Shown here: piece after piece, positions 35,393-45,200 of the stretch | Position numbering within the stretch: the stretch's first letter is position 1 | How the letters are laid out: the number at the start of each line of letters is the position of its first letter | Assembly (NCBI GenBank): GCA_014237855.1 | Contig: JABACD010000026.1 | Coordinates: 4,077-68,076 of the forward strand | Length of the DNA stretch: 64,000 bases | Origin: Planctomycetota bacterium | Lineage (GTDB): Bacteria; Planctomycetota; UBA1135; GCA-002686595 | Direction of reading: 5' to 3' | Translations under genes and position numbers: made by a program | The notes under the pieces: model-generated | Told to the model about the DNA's origin: nothing | The model's input: the letters and a program-made list of their open reading frames with translations, nothing else | The model's database searches: none

Positions 35393-36169
35393 ATGAAGAG
35401 CTCGAGCTCCCCCCGACGCCCACTGCAACAGACGTTCACCCCCCGCCTCCTGGTGGCCTCTGGACTGGCTCTGGTCGCCCTGGCCGCCAGCACTTTCTTT
35501 CCGAGCGCACCGACGACTGCCCAGACGGGCTTCGCGCCCGTGTCGAGCCGCATCCTGCATGACTGGATGTATTCCCACGGAGGCTCGCGGCATGTGCAGT
35601 ACGACATGCAGACCGGTGAGCTCCTGCTCGTGGGGGAGATCGCGCACGGCCTGGACTACTTCTCGGGCAGCGGCGGTTTCTGGTGGTGTAGCTTCGGTGG
35701 CCACTCCGGGTCCCCGCTCCTCTCCTTCCTCATGCGTGAGTCGACGGTCGAACACCACGCCCGGCCCACCTACTACCCGCCTGGCCTCCAGCTGCCCTAC
35801 ACGAACCACGGGGAGTACAACCTGATCCGACTCGAGCCGCTCGCCTCTCAGAAGACCGTCGTCAACAAGGCCAATGAGGGCACGGGCTATCCCGACAACT
35901 ACACGGAGATCCCGAGCTGGAACCTCGAGTTCTTCCTCTATCGGCAAGTCGACGGCAGCTTCAACATCGCGGTCATGGACGCGGGCGTCGCCCAGGAGAT
36001 CGAAATCGGAGAGGCGGAGGGCGATGGCAGCTCCAACAGGGACAACGGCGTGCGCATCGACATAGCCTTCCGAGCCCACCTGCCACTGCCGGTGGAGAAG
36101 CTCAAGTGGACCCAGTTCCTGGATCCTCACTCGACGGCCTACGACACGGAGCATCCAACCGGGTTCTAG
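35393..36169 (+). CDS. Uncharacterised exported protein
   Basis: 258 aa. The N-terminus is polar and basic (MKSSSSPRRPLQQTFTPR), followed by a hydrophobic segment (LLVASGLALVALAASTFF, about residues 19-36) and AQTG, consistent with a signal peptide or anchor. The mature part is rich in His, Tyr and Trp and contains GGFWWCSFGGHSGSP near residue 95, but I recognise no family. GAGG lies a few bases before the ATG. No obvious operon partner. Confidence 0.6.
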   Translation: MKSSSSPRRPLQQTFTPRLLVASGLALVALAASTFFPSAPTTAQTGFAPVSSRILHDWMYSHGGSRHVQYDMQTGELLLVGEIAHGLDYFSGSGGFWWCSFGGHSGSPLLSFLMRESTVEHHARPTYYPPGLQLPYTNHGEYNLIRLEPLASQKTVVNKANEGTGYPDNYTEIPSWNLEFFLYRQVDGSFNIAVMDAGVAQEIEIGEAEGDGSSNRDNGVRIDIAFRAHLPLPVEKLKWTQFLDPHSTAYDTEHPTGF

Positions 36170-36545
36170 TCGGATGCCATCCGTCGGGTGGGCCGGGAGA
36201 GGTGCTCCAGCTCCACCTGGTTCGTCGGTCTCTCGCCAGGGCAAGGTGCGCAGCAATGTGACAAGAAGCCGGAAGAGCTCAGGCACCGCACGGACGGCGC
36301 TCACTCTGACCGGCGCACCAGTTCAACCTCCGATTCCATGCGTTGCGCGGTGAGTGTCGACGATTTACGGCATTCATCCTCCGCAATGGATCGGCCACGG
36401 AATTTGGGTGTCCTGGTGACCTCCAGGCACTGAGAGTGCAGCTCCTGTTCCGGGGGCTGTCAACGTGAATCAGTTCAGGGCGCACTGCGATCATGTATCG
36501 ATACAATGGGCAGGCACCCGCCAGCCAATCACAGGACACACCCCG
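36170..36545. other. Intergenic, nothing recognised
   Basis: 376 bp between two plus-strand genes. The sequence is somewhat less GC-rich than the flanking genes. No hairpin with a T-run, repeat copy or short gene stands out. The open frame before the next gene's start (36465-36545) could extend that gene by 27 codons but lacks a Shine-Dalgarno sequence. Confidence 0.4.
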
Positions 36546-37721
36546 ATGTCGGAATCAGGATCGAGACAAGGCAAGCTCTTCAGACGGTTTCTTCTGGCGG
36601 CCTTGGGTGCCATTCTTGCCCTTGGTCTGGCCGAACTAGGGGCTCACCTGTTCCTGCTCCACTTCGCTTCCCTGGACACCTTTCGGCGCTTCGCCACGAT
36701 TGATCAGCTACGCGCGGCCTCTGAGTTTCAGGAACGATTCATCCGGCACTACTACCTGGGTTACACGCCGACCCCTGACTACGCTGTTGGCCCCAATCGG
36801 CACAACTCGCTCGGCTACCGGGGTAAGAGCTTTCCCCTCGCGAAACCTGCAGGAGAGTTCCGCATCGTTTGCCTGGGTGGTTCGACCACCTATGGAGTCA
36901 CCGTCGACGACTATCGAGAGGCCTACCCCGAGCAGCTGTTTCGGAACCTGCTGAACGCTGGGATCACCAACTGCCGCGTCATCAACTCCGGTGTTCCCGG
37001 CTGGACGAGCTGGGAGACCTTGATCAACTTCGAGTTCCGCGTGCTGGATCTGGAGCCGGATATGGTGATCGTCCATCATGGCATCAATGACATCCACCCG
37101 CGCCTGACGTGGCCCCCCAAGGCCTACACCTCCGACAATCTCTCCTATCGCGCGCGACCGGCCCCCATGGCCGGCCACAGCTTTCTCGAGCACAGCACGC
37201 TCGGACGCATGCTCCTGATTCGAACTGGACAGATCGCTCCAGCCTTCAACATGGAGCGCAACATCCTGAACCACGACGAGGATCACTTTCATGGGAGCGA
37301 CTTCAGGCGCCAGACCAAGGAGGGCACCTATCCTTCGGGAATCTTCAGGAAGGTCGATGCGTTCGAGATGTTCGAGGCCAATCCGCCGCGCTACTTCGAG
37401 CGTAACTTGCGCAACTTGGTCGCGATTGCGAGCAGTGAAGAGATCGAGGTTGTGTTCGTGAGCTTGCCCTTCTTCTCCAGCCCAAGCAGTGTCCCCGCCG
37501 CCTCGCATCCCGCCTACCAGGAGGCCCAAGCTGAAATGGCCAGCGCGCTGGAAGGAATCGCGAAGACGACGCCGGCTCACTACTTCGACATGGCCTCGGT
37601 CTTTCCCATGAAGCAGGCCTACTTCACCGATGGAGTCCACAGCAATGCGCAGGGCTGCAGCCGCAGGGCGAGAGAGATCTTCGAGTTCTTGCAGCGGGAG
37701 GAGCTGCTGCCTGAACAGTGA
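36546..37721 (+). CDS. Membrane-anchored SGNH/GDSL hydrolase
   Basis: 391 aa from the ATG at 36546; an upstream start at 36465 is possible. N-terminal signal-anchor helix at about 13-35 (FLLAALGAILALGLAELGAH). SGNH hallmarks: GGSTTYG with the catalytic Ser at about 117-123, INSGVPGW (Gly block), HHGIND (Asn block) and DGVHSNAQG with the catalytic Asp and His near residue 365. All four blocks are present, so an esterase or acyl/acetyl hydrolase acting on the outer side of the membrane is likely, for example on polysaccharide acetyl groups (inference). Neighbours do not reveal the substrate. Confidence 0.85.
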   Translation: MSESGSRQGKLFRRFLLAALGAILALGLAELGAHLFLLHFASLDTFRRFATIDQLRAASEFQERFIRHYYLGYTPTPDYAVGPNRHNSLGYRGKSFPLAKPAGEFRIVCLGGSTTYGVTVDDYREAYPEQLFRNLLNAGITNCRVINSGVPGWTSWETLINFEFRVLDLEPDMVIVHHGINDIHPRLTWPPKAYTSDNLSYRARPAPMAGHSFLEHSTLGRMLLIRTGQIAPAFNMERNILNHDEDHFHGSDFRRQTKEGTYPSGIFRKVDAFEMFEANPPRYFERNLRNLVAIASSEEIEVVFVSLPFFSSPSSVPAASHPAYQEAQAEMASALEGIAKTTPAHYFDMASVFPMKQAYFTDGVHSNAQGCSRRAREIFEFLQREELLPEQ

Positions 37722-37863
37722 GGGTAAGGGCGGGGCTCCGCTGCAATCGAAGCGGAGCGGCCTGACACCCGAATGACGGAGGATGTTCTTCCAGGGTGTC
37801 GATGATCGAGCGATCGAGGGCTTGATTCATCGCTGGGAGTCAGGCGATGCTGATGAGCTCAAG

Positions 37864-37944
37864 CCCAGGTCTCGAGGACACCGCCTGCTGCGGCTAAAGC
37901 GTCGGAGAGGTGGGGGTAGTGACAGCCTGAACCGCCTCTCCTCC
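37864..37944 (+). repeat. Dispersed intergenic repeat, copy I (degenerate 3' module)
   Basis: CTCGAGGACACCGCCTGCTG and AAAGCGTCGGAGAGG match copies C, F and H. The tail CCTGAACCGCCTCTCCTC has lost stem pairing (TGAA opposite CTCC). It lies in the 316-bp gap between convergent genes; nothing else was seen in that gap. Confidence 0.6.
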
Positions 37945-38037
37945 CCGCTGGGCTACGATTTCCTCGCCGGGACAGACCATGGCTGGTAAGTGGGTGGCCG
38001 GTGGAGCTCGTCAGAAGCTCAGGGGCATGGTCTTGGA

Positions 38038-39435
38038 CTAGTGGCTGTCAGAGGATTCCTCGTCGCCGGTGTAGCCGAGCGCTCTGAGTTCCTCCAGGTG
38101 TACTGGATCGATGCCGGAGGCGGAGGCCCTGCTTCCCAGCTCCTCGTAAACGGCCCGTTGGGCTTCGATCTCGTCGAGCAACCGTGAGCGCATGGAGGCT
38201 GCGAGCTCCGGCTCCGTATCGATCAGATCCTTCAGCTCGAATGGATCCTGGGCCAGATAGAAGAGCGAGTCGACGCCTCCGGGACGGTGAATGTACTTCC
38301 AGCCCTCGGCGCTCATGCTGAAGGTGCCCTCGTCTCTTCCGCCCATGCCGAAGACCGTTGGAGTCCCGCGGGTCTCACCGAGCACGTCCACTCCCCGAGC
38401 CTGCTCGAGAAAGCCCCCGGCGGGGAAGTCAGGCGCCAGGGAGAGCGCGGTGGGGAGGACGTCGATGATGGACATCAGCGTATCGTTACGTCCCGGGGCC
38501 AGGCCGGGTGCCTTGATCATCAACGGCACCTGCAGCTGTTCCTCCCAGACATCTCCGTGGCCCGCGTAACCGTGTTGGCCCAGACCTTGGCCGTGATCTG
38601 AGAGGAAGACAATCACGCTGTCCTCCCAGACGCCCTTCTCTTTCAGCCCGGAGAACAGCTCGCCGACAGCCTCGTCCAGGAGGCGGATGGAGCCGTCGTA
38701 GAGATTGCTCATGGGCCCGGGTTGTGCGTCCTGAACGTGGACCCCCGAGAAGCGCTCGGGAAATTCTCGGCGATTCAGGAACTCCTCCAGCCCGTCCTCC
38801 ATATCGAAGAGACCTGCATAGGACTCCGGAGGATAGCCTCCCTTCTGATAGGGGCCGTGGGCGTCCATGTAGTGGACCCAGAGGAAGAAGGGGCCCTGGT
38901 GGTCGATGAGCCAGTCAAAGACGGCCCGGTTGGTACGCTTGCCCGGTCGCCGAGTCTGCTTGGGTTCGCTCCAGGTCTCGAAGCCGCTGGCCAGTCCCGT
39001 GATGCGCTTGACCGGCGCGGCGCTGACGAACCCAGCGGTGTGCACTGCGCCACCAATCGCCTCGGCGAAGGTGCCCAGGGCTCCCTCAGAGCGGAAGGCA
39101 TGCCTCTTCTGCTCCGCCTCAGGGAGCTGCATGAAGTTGCTCGAGACGCCGTGTTCGAGGGGGTAGAGCCCGGTCATCAGCGAGAAGTGGCTCGGAGTCG
39201 TACGGGCGATAGGTGCCTGACAGCGCTCGAAGACCAGCGACTCGCTTGCAAAGGCGTCGATGTTGGGCGCGGTTTCACGGTGGTAGCCGTAGCTCCCCAG
39301 GTGATCTGCTCGCAGGGTGTCGGCGGTGATGACGATCAGGTTTCGAGGACCCGCACTCTCGTCGCCCCCGCCGCAGGAGGTGATTGCGAGGGCCAGTCCG
39401 GGGAGGCTAATTAGGAGTCGAAGCAGCTGGTTCAT
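38038..39435 (-). CDS. Sulfatase-like (alkaline phosphatase superfamily) lipoprotein without the formylglycine Cys
   Basis: 465 aa from the ATG at 39435 (a GTG lies one codon earlier). Signal peptide and lipobox: LPGLALAITSC. Metal-binding segments of the superfamily are present: ITADTLRADHLGSYG near the start and FLSDHGQGLGQHG in the middle. At the usual sulfatase signature (C/S-x-P-x-R, then SLLTG) this protein reads RTTPSHFSLMTG, so the modified Cys/Ser is replaced by Thr. It may therefore use Thr directly, as phosphotransferases and phosphodiesterases of this superfamily do, and should not depend on formylglycine-generating enzyme (inference). It acts at the envelope; the substrate is unknown. 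Confidence 0.85.
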   Translation of the reverse strand: MNQLLRLLISLPGLALAITSCGGGDESAGPRNLIVITADTLRADHLGSYGYHRETAPNIDAFASESLVFERCQAPIARTTPSHFSLMTGLYPLEHGVSSNFMQLPEAEQKRHAFRSEGALGTFAEAIGGAVHTAGFVSAAPVKRITGLASGFETWSEPKQTRRPGKRTNRAVFDWLIDHQGPFFLWVHYMDAHGPYQKGGYPPESYAGLFDMEDGLEEFLNRREFPERFSGVHVQDAQPGPMSNLYDGSIRLLDEAVGELFSGLKEKGVWEDSVIVFLSDHGQGLGQHGYAGHGDVWEEQLQVPLMIKAPGLAPGRNDTLMSIIDVLPTALSLAPDFPAGGFLEQARGVDVLGETRGTPTVFGMGGRDEGTFSMSAEGWKYIHRPGGVDSLFYLAQDPFELKDLIDTEPELAASMRSRLLDEIEAQRAVYEELGSRASASGIDPVHLEELRALGYTGDEESSDSH

Positions 39436-39474
39436 CACGTGGTCTGGCCCTGGGGGATACCTTCACCTTACTCA

Positions 39475-39516
39475 CCAGGGTAGGCAAACCAGGGTAGGCA
39501 ATCCAGGGTAGGCAAT
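39475..39516. repeat. 14-bp tandem repeat, three units
   Basis: CCAGGGTAGGCAAA followed by two identical units CCAGGGTAGGCAAT, then CCCTGG, which is the complement of the unit start. It lies 40-81 bp upstream of the sulfatase-like gene's start, where tandem protein-binding sites or a slippage-prone stretch could affect expression. Confidence 0.8.
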
Positions 39517-39519
39517 CCC

Positions 39520-39765
39520 TGGCTGCCCTTACACCCCCAACCTCTCGCAGACGGCTACCGCTGTGTCGGCGGCGGCGTGCAACGCATCCCGCAGGTGTTG
39601 CTCTCATCAGCTCAGGGTGAAGTCGTCAGAGGCGTCGATCTCTCAACGGCGCCAACTGACGAGATCCAATCAGGAGAGGCCTGGAGCTTTCAGTTCTGGT
39701 TCCGAGATCTTGGAGGCGCGGGCTTTCAGCTCTCGGATGCTGTACGTATCCGCTTCTACCCCTGA
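39520..39765 (+). pseudogene. Orphan fragment of the shared C-terminal domain
   Basis: In-frame reading gives LADGYRCVGGGVQRIP, then WSFQFWFRD and FQLSDAVRIRFYP before TGA. These are the hallmarks of the C-terminal domain shared by the secreted proteins in this window, but no signal peptide or N-terminal domain precedes it. It is therefore the surviving 3' end of a larger secreted-protein gene. A GTG at 39577 could start a 62-aa product. Its stop overlaps the ATG of the next gene (TGATG), a trace of the former gene's coupling to the sigma factor. Confidence 0.7.
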
Positions 39766-40463
39766 TGACGAGTCTTCCTCCCCCTGACGACGAGCGAGTT
39801 CCTTCCGCTGTCCCGGCCAGCACCACTCCCGGTGCGCCGGAGGGCACGGAGGTGCTCGGTGACCTGACGCATTCCATGCTGCTCATGCACCGCTATCAGG
39901 GTGGTGACGATGATGCTCTCAACGAGCTCTTTGATCGCTACTACGATCGGGTACAGCGTATCGCTCGCATTCGAATGGGGCCGTGGCTTCGTAATCTAAC
40001 GGAGTCCGACGACATCGTGCAAAACACCTTCACTGTTGCCTTCAATAAGATTGGTGGCATTGAGATCCGCGATCACGCGAGCATCATCCAGTACCTGTCC
40101 AAGGTTCTCGAGAACCAGATTAGAGGCGCGGTGAGGTACTTCGGAGCGCAGAAGCGTGATCCGGGAAGGGTCGTTGCTCTCGAACAGACACAGTCGAACA
40201 CGCAATCTGAGATCATGCCCGTCGACGAACAGCTCATCCCGATCGACCAGCTGCTCTCTCAGGAGCTCAAGGACACCTACGACGCCTGTGTGCATTCTCT
40301 GGCCCATGACCAACGTGAGGTCGTGTTGCTCAAGGAGTACGCTGGCGCATCATGGGCAGAGATCCAACGCGCTCTTGAACGGCCTACAGTCCATGCAGCA
40401 CAGGAACTCTACTGCCGAGCACAGATCAGGTTGGCCGAGTGTCTCAGGCGCAAGATCACCTGA
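39765..40463 (+). CDS. ECF-type sigma factor (planctomycete kinase-associated type)
   Basis: 232 aa. A Pro/Ser-rich N-terminal extension of about 30 residues precedes sigma region 2 (ESDDIVQNTFTVAFNKI, about 79-95) and region 4 (about 175-225; EVVLLKEYAGASWAEIQRAL). It resembles the sigma gene at 60722 in layout and in the RLAECLRRK-type ending. No Ser/Thr kinase or anti-sigma gene follows. The ATG overlaps the stop of the upstream domain fragment, so expression was probably coupled to a gene that is now truncated. The gene may be driven by an internal promoter in the remnant. Confidence 0.85.
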   Translation: MTSLPPPDDERVPSAVPASTTPGAPEGTEVLGDLTHSMLLMHRYQGGDDDALNELFDRYYDRVQRIARIRMGPWLRNLTESDDIVQNTFTVAFNKIGGIEIRDHASIIQYLSKVLENQIRGAVRYFGAQKRDPGRVVALEQTQSNTQSEIMPVDEQLIPIDQLLSQELKDTYDACVHSLAHDQREVVLLKEYAGASWAEIQRALERPTVHAAQELYCRAQIRLAECLRRKIT

Positions 40464-40752
40464 GATTGGTTCGAGGCCAGAGATGAGGTCCCACGGGCAA
40501 GGTGGTCCACGAGCTGCGTGCGCCCTTTCGCAATGGAACAACGCACTGCTTGGCCAGTCCTGCCATTGTTACTCGTGCGCCGCCTAGGGCTATCTATCAG
40601 CCGAAGAAGTAGGTCTCGTTCCTACCAACTCGGTCCAACTCTTGTCGTCCATGTGGTGGACGTGAGGTAGGTCTCCGGACCCGACACCTTGCCCTGAGAG
40701 TACAACGTCTCGTGGTCGGCTGGCCAGAGGCCGTGAATCGGATGCTAGTCGG
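40464..40752. other. Intergenic, nothing recognised
   Basis: 289 bp after the sigma factor gene, with no terminator hairpin plus T-run and no repeat copy. Minus-strand frames continue through it but end before any recognisable domain. Confidence 0.4.
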
Positions 40753-41028
40753 TTAGCGAGCCCGATGCAGGGGAGGGATCCGACAGTTGGTGAAGCCATA
40801 GAGGCCCCAGGTGCCCCAACCACGTTCGTTGTTGTTGCCGGGAGGGCCAGCGAGGAGCAGGCAAGGGTCGAGAACTGCGTCTTCGCAGTCGCTGAGGAAT
40901 GCTCCGGGTTGATCGCAGGAAGGAACGAAATCGGCTGTGATCTCGTCCCGCCCTCGAGCTCCGCATCCGGGACCCGTCCGACCGTCACACCGGTGTGAGC
41001 TGACGTTCAATTCGATCTCCGAGCCCAT
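40753..41028 (-). CDS. Possible small Cys-rich protein
   Basis: 91 aa. The ATG at 41028 has GGAG at good spacing. The product has several Cys residues (SHRCDGRTGPGCGARGRD, FVPSCDQPGAFLSDCEDAVL) and a distinctive C-terminal part (GPPGNNNERGWGTWGLYGF). No signal peptide. The same frame stays open upstream to about 41106 with protein-like composition, so it could also be the 3' end of a truncated gene. It follows the cohesin-like secreted protein gene on the same strand by 90 bp. Family unknown. Confidence 0.4.
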   Translation of the reverse strand: MGSEIELNVSSHRCDGRTGPGCGARGRDEITADFVPSCDQPGAFLSDCEDAVLDPCLLLAGPPGNNNERGWGTWGLYGFTNCRIPPLHRAR

Positions 41029-41118
41029 CGGCTCCAGCCTTGACCAATTGGATGACCCCTGAAGTTCGTTCGATTGGCGAGCGAGGTACGAAGCCGTCAG
41101 CCTTCACCGCTTGACCTC

Positions 41119-42126
41119 TCAGGGAACCATCGAGATGGCGACTCCCTGGGTAAGGTTGAAGTTGCCGGCGCATGGAGAGCCGCCGACATCTCGATACCAG
41201 GACTGAAAGTATCGAGTGTCGCCTGAACCCCAACCACCAGTGACAGCGAGACCCGGTCCCCAACTGGCCGAGCCACTCCCGTCAGCGATGCGTACTCCGA
41301 GGCGCTTGATCTGTCCACCCGCGCAGCGCAAGCCGTCGCCGAAGATGATGCCTTGACCACCGTTGACCTGAGTTGTTCCGGAGAACAACAACGCGGCCGT
41401 TATACCCGGACCACCCGACATCAACATCTCGAGGTCGTCGGCGCCGACACTGGCACTTCCGCTGACCGAGAGCAGTGCACCCGTTCCACCCGAGTTGGCG
41501 CATCCCTCACCAGAGCTGCCGAGGTTCCCACAGGGGCACATGCTGCCAGAGCCATCGCCATAGCAGTACGTTGTGTGGAAGCCGACCGTGATCGAGCCGT
41601 CGACCATGTTCGGGATATGCGACTGACCGTTGTGCACGACAATGTTCGCGACCTCGGGATCACCCAAGGTCTCCACCCAATTGAGGGGATAGACGGTGCC
41701 GGGTACCGCGTTCGCGGGCACGGTGACGTCGATCAAGTGCAGGTCGATTCCGGTTCCCTGGTTGAGGAATTCGTTCCCCATGAAGTCGATGACGATGCCT
41801 GTCGTGAAGCCTTCCCCGGGCAAGATCCGACAACCGTCGAATTGCGGGCCGAGTCCAGCTCGGAACGCATCGACCACCGCGCTGTGGCCCTCCGCATCGA
41901 TCGACAACGGCAACGGGATGGCGATTCCCATCGACCAGCCCTGAACGAGACCGAGGTTGTTGTCGAGGGCCAACACAACGGTCACGGTCTGGCCGGGTTC
42001 TGCCATGATGTCCGGCGCGCTGTAGACGAGGTCCTGCGTTCCTCCTGCTGAGGCTGTCGCCAAGCTGGCGAGGATCGGAGTGGCGAGCAGGGCGCCGAAC
42101 AAGTTCGAGTTGACTTTTTGAGACAT
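41119..42126 (-). CDS. Secreted cohesin-like protein with shared C-terminal domain
   Basis: 335 aa from the ATG at 42126 (AGGAA upstream). Signal peptide to about residue 28 (LLATPILASLATASA). Residues about 30-185 resemble a cohesin/carbohydrate-binding beta-sandwich (DLVYSAPDIMAEPGQTVTVV, GWSMGIAIPLPLS). The shared C-terminal domain begins at YCYGDGSGSMCPCGN, includes FGDGLRCAGGQIKRLGV, and ends YFQSWYRD, NFNLTQGVAISMVP. Probably binds other surface proteins or polysaccharides; no catalytic motif is seen. Confidence 0.8.
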   Translation of the reverse strand: MSQKVNSNLFGALLATPILASLATASAGGTQDLVYSAPDIMAEPGQTVTVVLALDNNLGLVQGWSMGIAIPLPLSIDAEGHSAVVDAFRAGLGPQFDGCRILPGEGFTTGIVIDFMGNEFLNQGTGIDLHLIDVTVPANAVPGTVYPLNWVETLGDPEVANIVVHNGQSHIPNMVDGSITVGFHTTYCYGDGSGSMCPCGNLGSSGEGCANSGGTGALLSVSGSASVGADDLEMLMSGGPGITAALLFSGTTQVNGGQGIIFGDGLRCAGGQIKRLGVRIADGSGSASWGPGLAVTGGWGSGDTRYFQSWYRDVGGSPCAGNFNLTQGVAISMVP

Positions 42127-42254
42127 CACTATTCCTGAGAGTGGATCGAAGAGGCGTTGGGGGGATGCGAGACGGTTTTTCCTCCCCCAGCTACCTGAGA
42201 ACGGACCCCACCGAAGCTTCTGGATCTTTGTTTGATTTGTTGTTCGATAGCGGC

Positions 42255-45200
42255 TCAGCTGTCCAGGCGAGCCCTGACCTCGGCCGCAATTAGGCGGCTC
42301 TCGGGGTCATCCTGGAGGCCCCACGCATCGATACCGGCTTCCATCTCATCGCGCCAGCGCTCGGCTTCATCGCTCTCTCCGAGCTCGTGGGAGCAGATCG
42401 CAAGGAACGCTGCGTCGGCCGGATGACTGATGCCGCGATCCGCCGAGTTGAGGAGTTGAGAGCGCTGCAGCGTCGCAAGCGCATCCGTCCACGCACCGAC
42501 ACGGCACTCCAGGACTCCCATCGTGTTCAAGGTCGCTCCTGTTGCGTCCGTCAGCTCGGCGAGCAACTGCATCCCCGACAGCGCGCGCTGATAGACTTCC
42601 GCAGGTAGATCGCTCTCGCGCGCGACGCGCCAGCAGAGGTCGTTGCAGGACATCGCGTGGTTCGAGTGCAATCGCCGAGGCGCCTCCACGTCCGGCAGCT
42701 CCTCTTCGCATGCGCGCGCCAACCACAAGCTCCAGAACGAGGCCCCGCCGCTTCGATCGCGCGCCGACATCGCGCGTTTTGCCGCGTCGCGGGTGCGCGC
42801 CAGCACATCGTCCTCGCCCTGCACAAAGGCCTTGACCCCGGCTTCCAGAACCTGGGTCCATTCGGCGCCGTCGCCCTCGAGCATGGCCTGCCCATGAGCG
42901 TGCTCGAATGCGAGCCGACTCCAAGCTCGCGCGCGCTCCGGCATCAAGTCCGCCGCGGTGCTCGCGAGGCGTGCGCAAGCGCTCTGCCAGTCCGCGCGCT
43001 CCGGTTCGGCCGTGGCTTGTTGCTGGAGGAGTTCGTAGGCGTACTCGATGACGCAGCCCTTCTCCTCATCATTACCGGCGCCCGACGCGAGCTGCTCTAA
43101 TCGTTGGGCGATCTGCTTGTCGAATGGAGAGCGTTGTCCGCGGCGCTCGAATGGTTCACGCAGGGTGACGACCTCGGTGAACAACTCGGTCAACGATGGT
43201 CGGCGCTCCTCCTCGACGTACGAGCTCGTCCACCAGGCGAGGAACCGCGCGCGCTGGAAATCCGGCGCCGCCTCCATCAGTCGCGCTGCCCCGTCCGCTG
43301 CTTGCTGCAGCCACTCCTGCACATCCTCATCCATCGTCGGCGCCAACGCAGCTCTCAGCAACGAGTAGTTGACGCGGTAGTACAGCATCGTCGGTTGGGG
43401 GCCGAAGCGTTCCTCACACTGTGTGATGCGTAATTCGATGTCCTCGAGCTCTTCGACGGTGATCACCTCCTTGCCGAGGCGTGAACGCATCGTCATGACT
43501 GCGATGCCGACCCGCAACTCAAGAGCTGCGGAGCTCTCGGGCCGCAGCTCGATCATCTGATCGCAGAGCTCTCCGGCTCGTTGTTCGTCCCCCAGATTCA
43601 TCCATGCCTGGGATAGACCTCCCAGGGCGCCGAAGTCGTCAGGATTCGCCTTCAACACCCCTTCGAACACCGGGACGGAGCGTCTGAAGTCTTCGGTCGC
43701 GTCTTCGCCCAACCTCGTGCGAGCAAGGCCGATGGCCAGGTTCAAGTTGGCCAGGGCGATGTCCGAGTCCGGGTGGGTGCTGATCTCATGCAACAATCGC
43801 CTGGACTCCCGAAAGTCGGCGATACCACCACCATGTTCGCGTTGGGCACGAATCCCACGTTGCTTGTAGAAAGAAGCGAGGGCGCGCGCTGCGGTCACGT
43901 GATCGGGGCGACGCTGTAGGAGCGGATCGAGCGCGTCGAAGGCCGCATCGAGGTCGCCGCGGCGCGAATACGCGAAAGAGAGGATCAATGAGGGCTCGAA
44001 CGGCAGGTCGTTGTACGCCCCGACGCGTTCCAGGTGGGCGATCGCTTGATCGAAATCGCCTTCGGCGTAGTGCGCGAAGCCGAGGCCGAGGTCCTCGACC
44101 CAGAGCAACTCGGGAACGCTCTGCCAGATCTTCGTCTGGCGCGCGCGCCGCAGGTCGGCCAGCGCGGCTTGCAGCAGCCGCTTCATCTCGTGGGTCTCCG
44201 TGAATTGACTTACGGACGCGACCCGTGGAATCGCGTGCAACAACACCTCGTCGTCCGCGGGCCATTGTGCGTGATCTGCGTACTCGCGCAAGTGACTCCA
44301 GGCACAGACGAGCGCGGGGAATGGATTGGCCAGGTGGGACTCTCGGATCTCGACCAAGCGGTCGCCAGCATCCTCTTCGCGCACCAACCAGCGCAACCAC
44401 TCGAAGTACGCGCTCGCCACGCCCGTTTCGTCGGCGGTAGCTCTGGTCATGGCGCGCGCGCGTTCAAGCAGCGCTTCACGGCGTCCGTCCACGTTCTCGG
44501 CATAACGCACGCTCTCGGCCTCCGCCAGGAGGGGCTGCAACTGGGCGCGTAGAATGGTGTAGGCCGTCTTGACGTCACCTGCATAAGCGAGGCGGCGATT
44601 CTCCTCGACGAGTTCCAGGCCGAACGTGGCCCCAAAGACCAAGGTCAGCACCAGGATCACGGCGACCGCCACCCATCTCGGTTGACCACGCAGGCCTCTC
44701 CAGGCCGAGAGCCAGGTGCTGGGCGCCTTGGCCAGGACCGGAACGCCGCCGCGAACGCGGGCCAACTCGTCGGCGAGCTCCTCGGCATTCGTATAACGAT
44801 AGCGAGGATCGGGATCGAGGCATTTCAAGCAGACGGTGTGGAGAGCATGGCCCAAATCGGCACTCGCCTTGGCGCTGAAGCGCGGCGCGGCAACGGGGGC
44901 GACCGGCCATCCGGCGTCGCTCATCTTGAACGGAGTCTCACCCACCAGGCTCTCGTGGATAACGCAACCGAGGGCGTAGACGTCGGCAGCGGGCGTCAAG
45001 TCCATCACTTCGCCCCGCAATTGCTCGGGCGCCATGTATTGAGGTGTGCCGAGTACCGCGCCGATGCGTGTCAAGGTGGCGTTCGACGCGGCGCGCGCCA
45101 ATCCGAAGTCAACCACGATCGGCATGCCGTCGTCGCGCACGAGGATGTTCTGAGGCTTGAGGTCCCGGTGCAGCACGCCCTCGGAGTGCGCGTGCCCAAC

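Noticed and set aside
42150..42195. G-run/C-run pair (TGGGGGG and TCCCCCA) as a terminator between the kinase and cohesin-like genes
   Set aside because: The loop is long, pairing is short and the T-stretch lies inside the loop, not after the stem on either strand.
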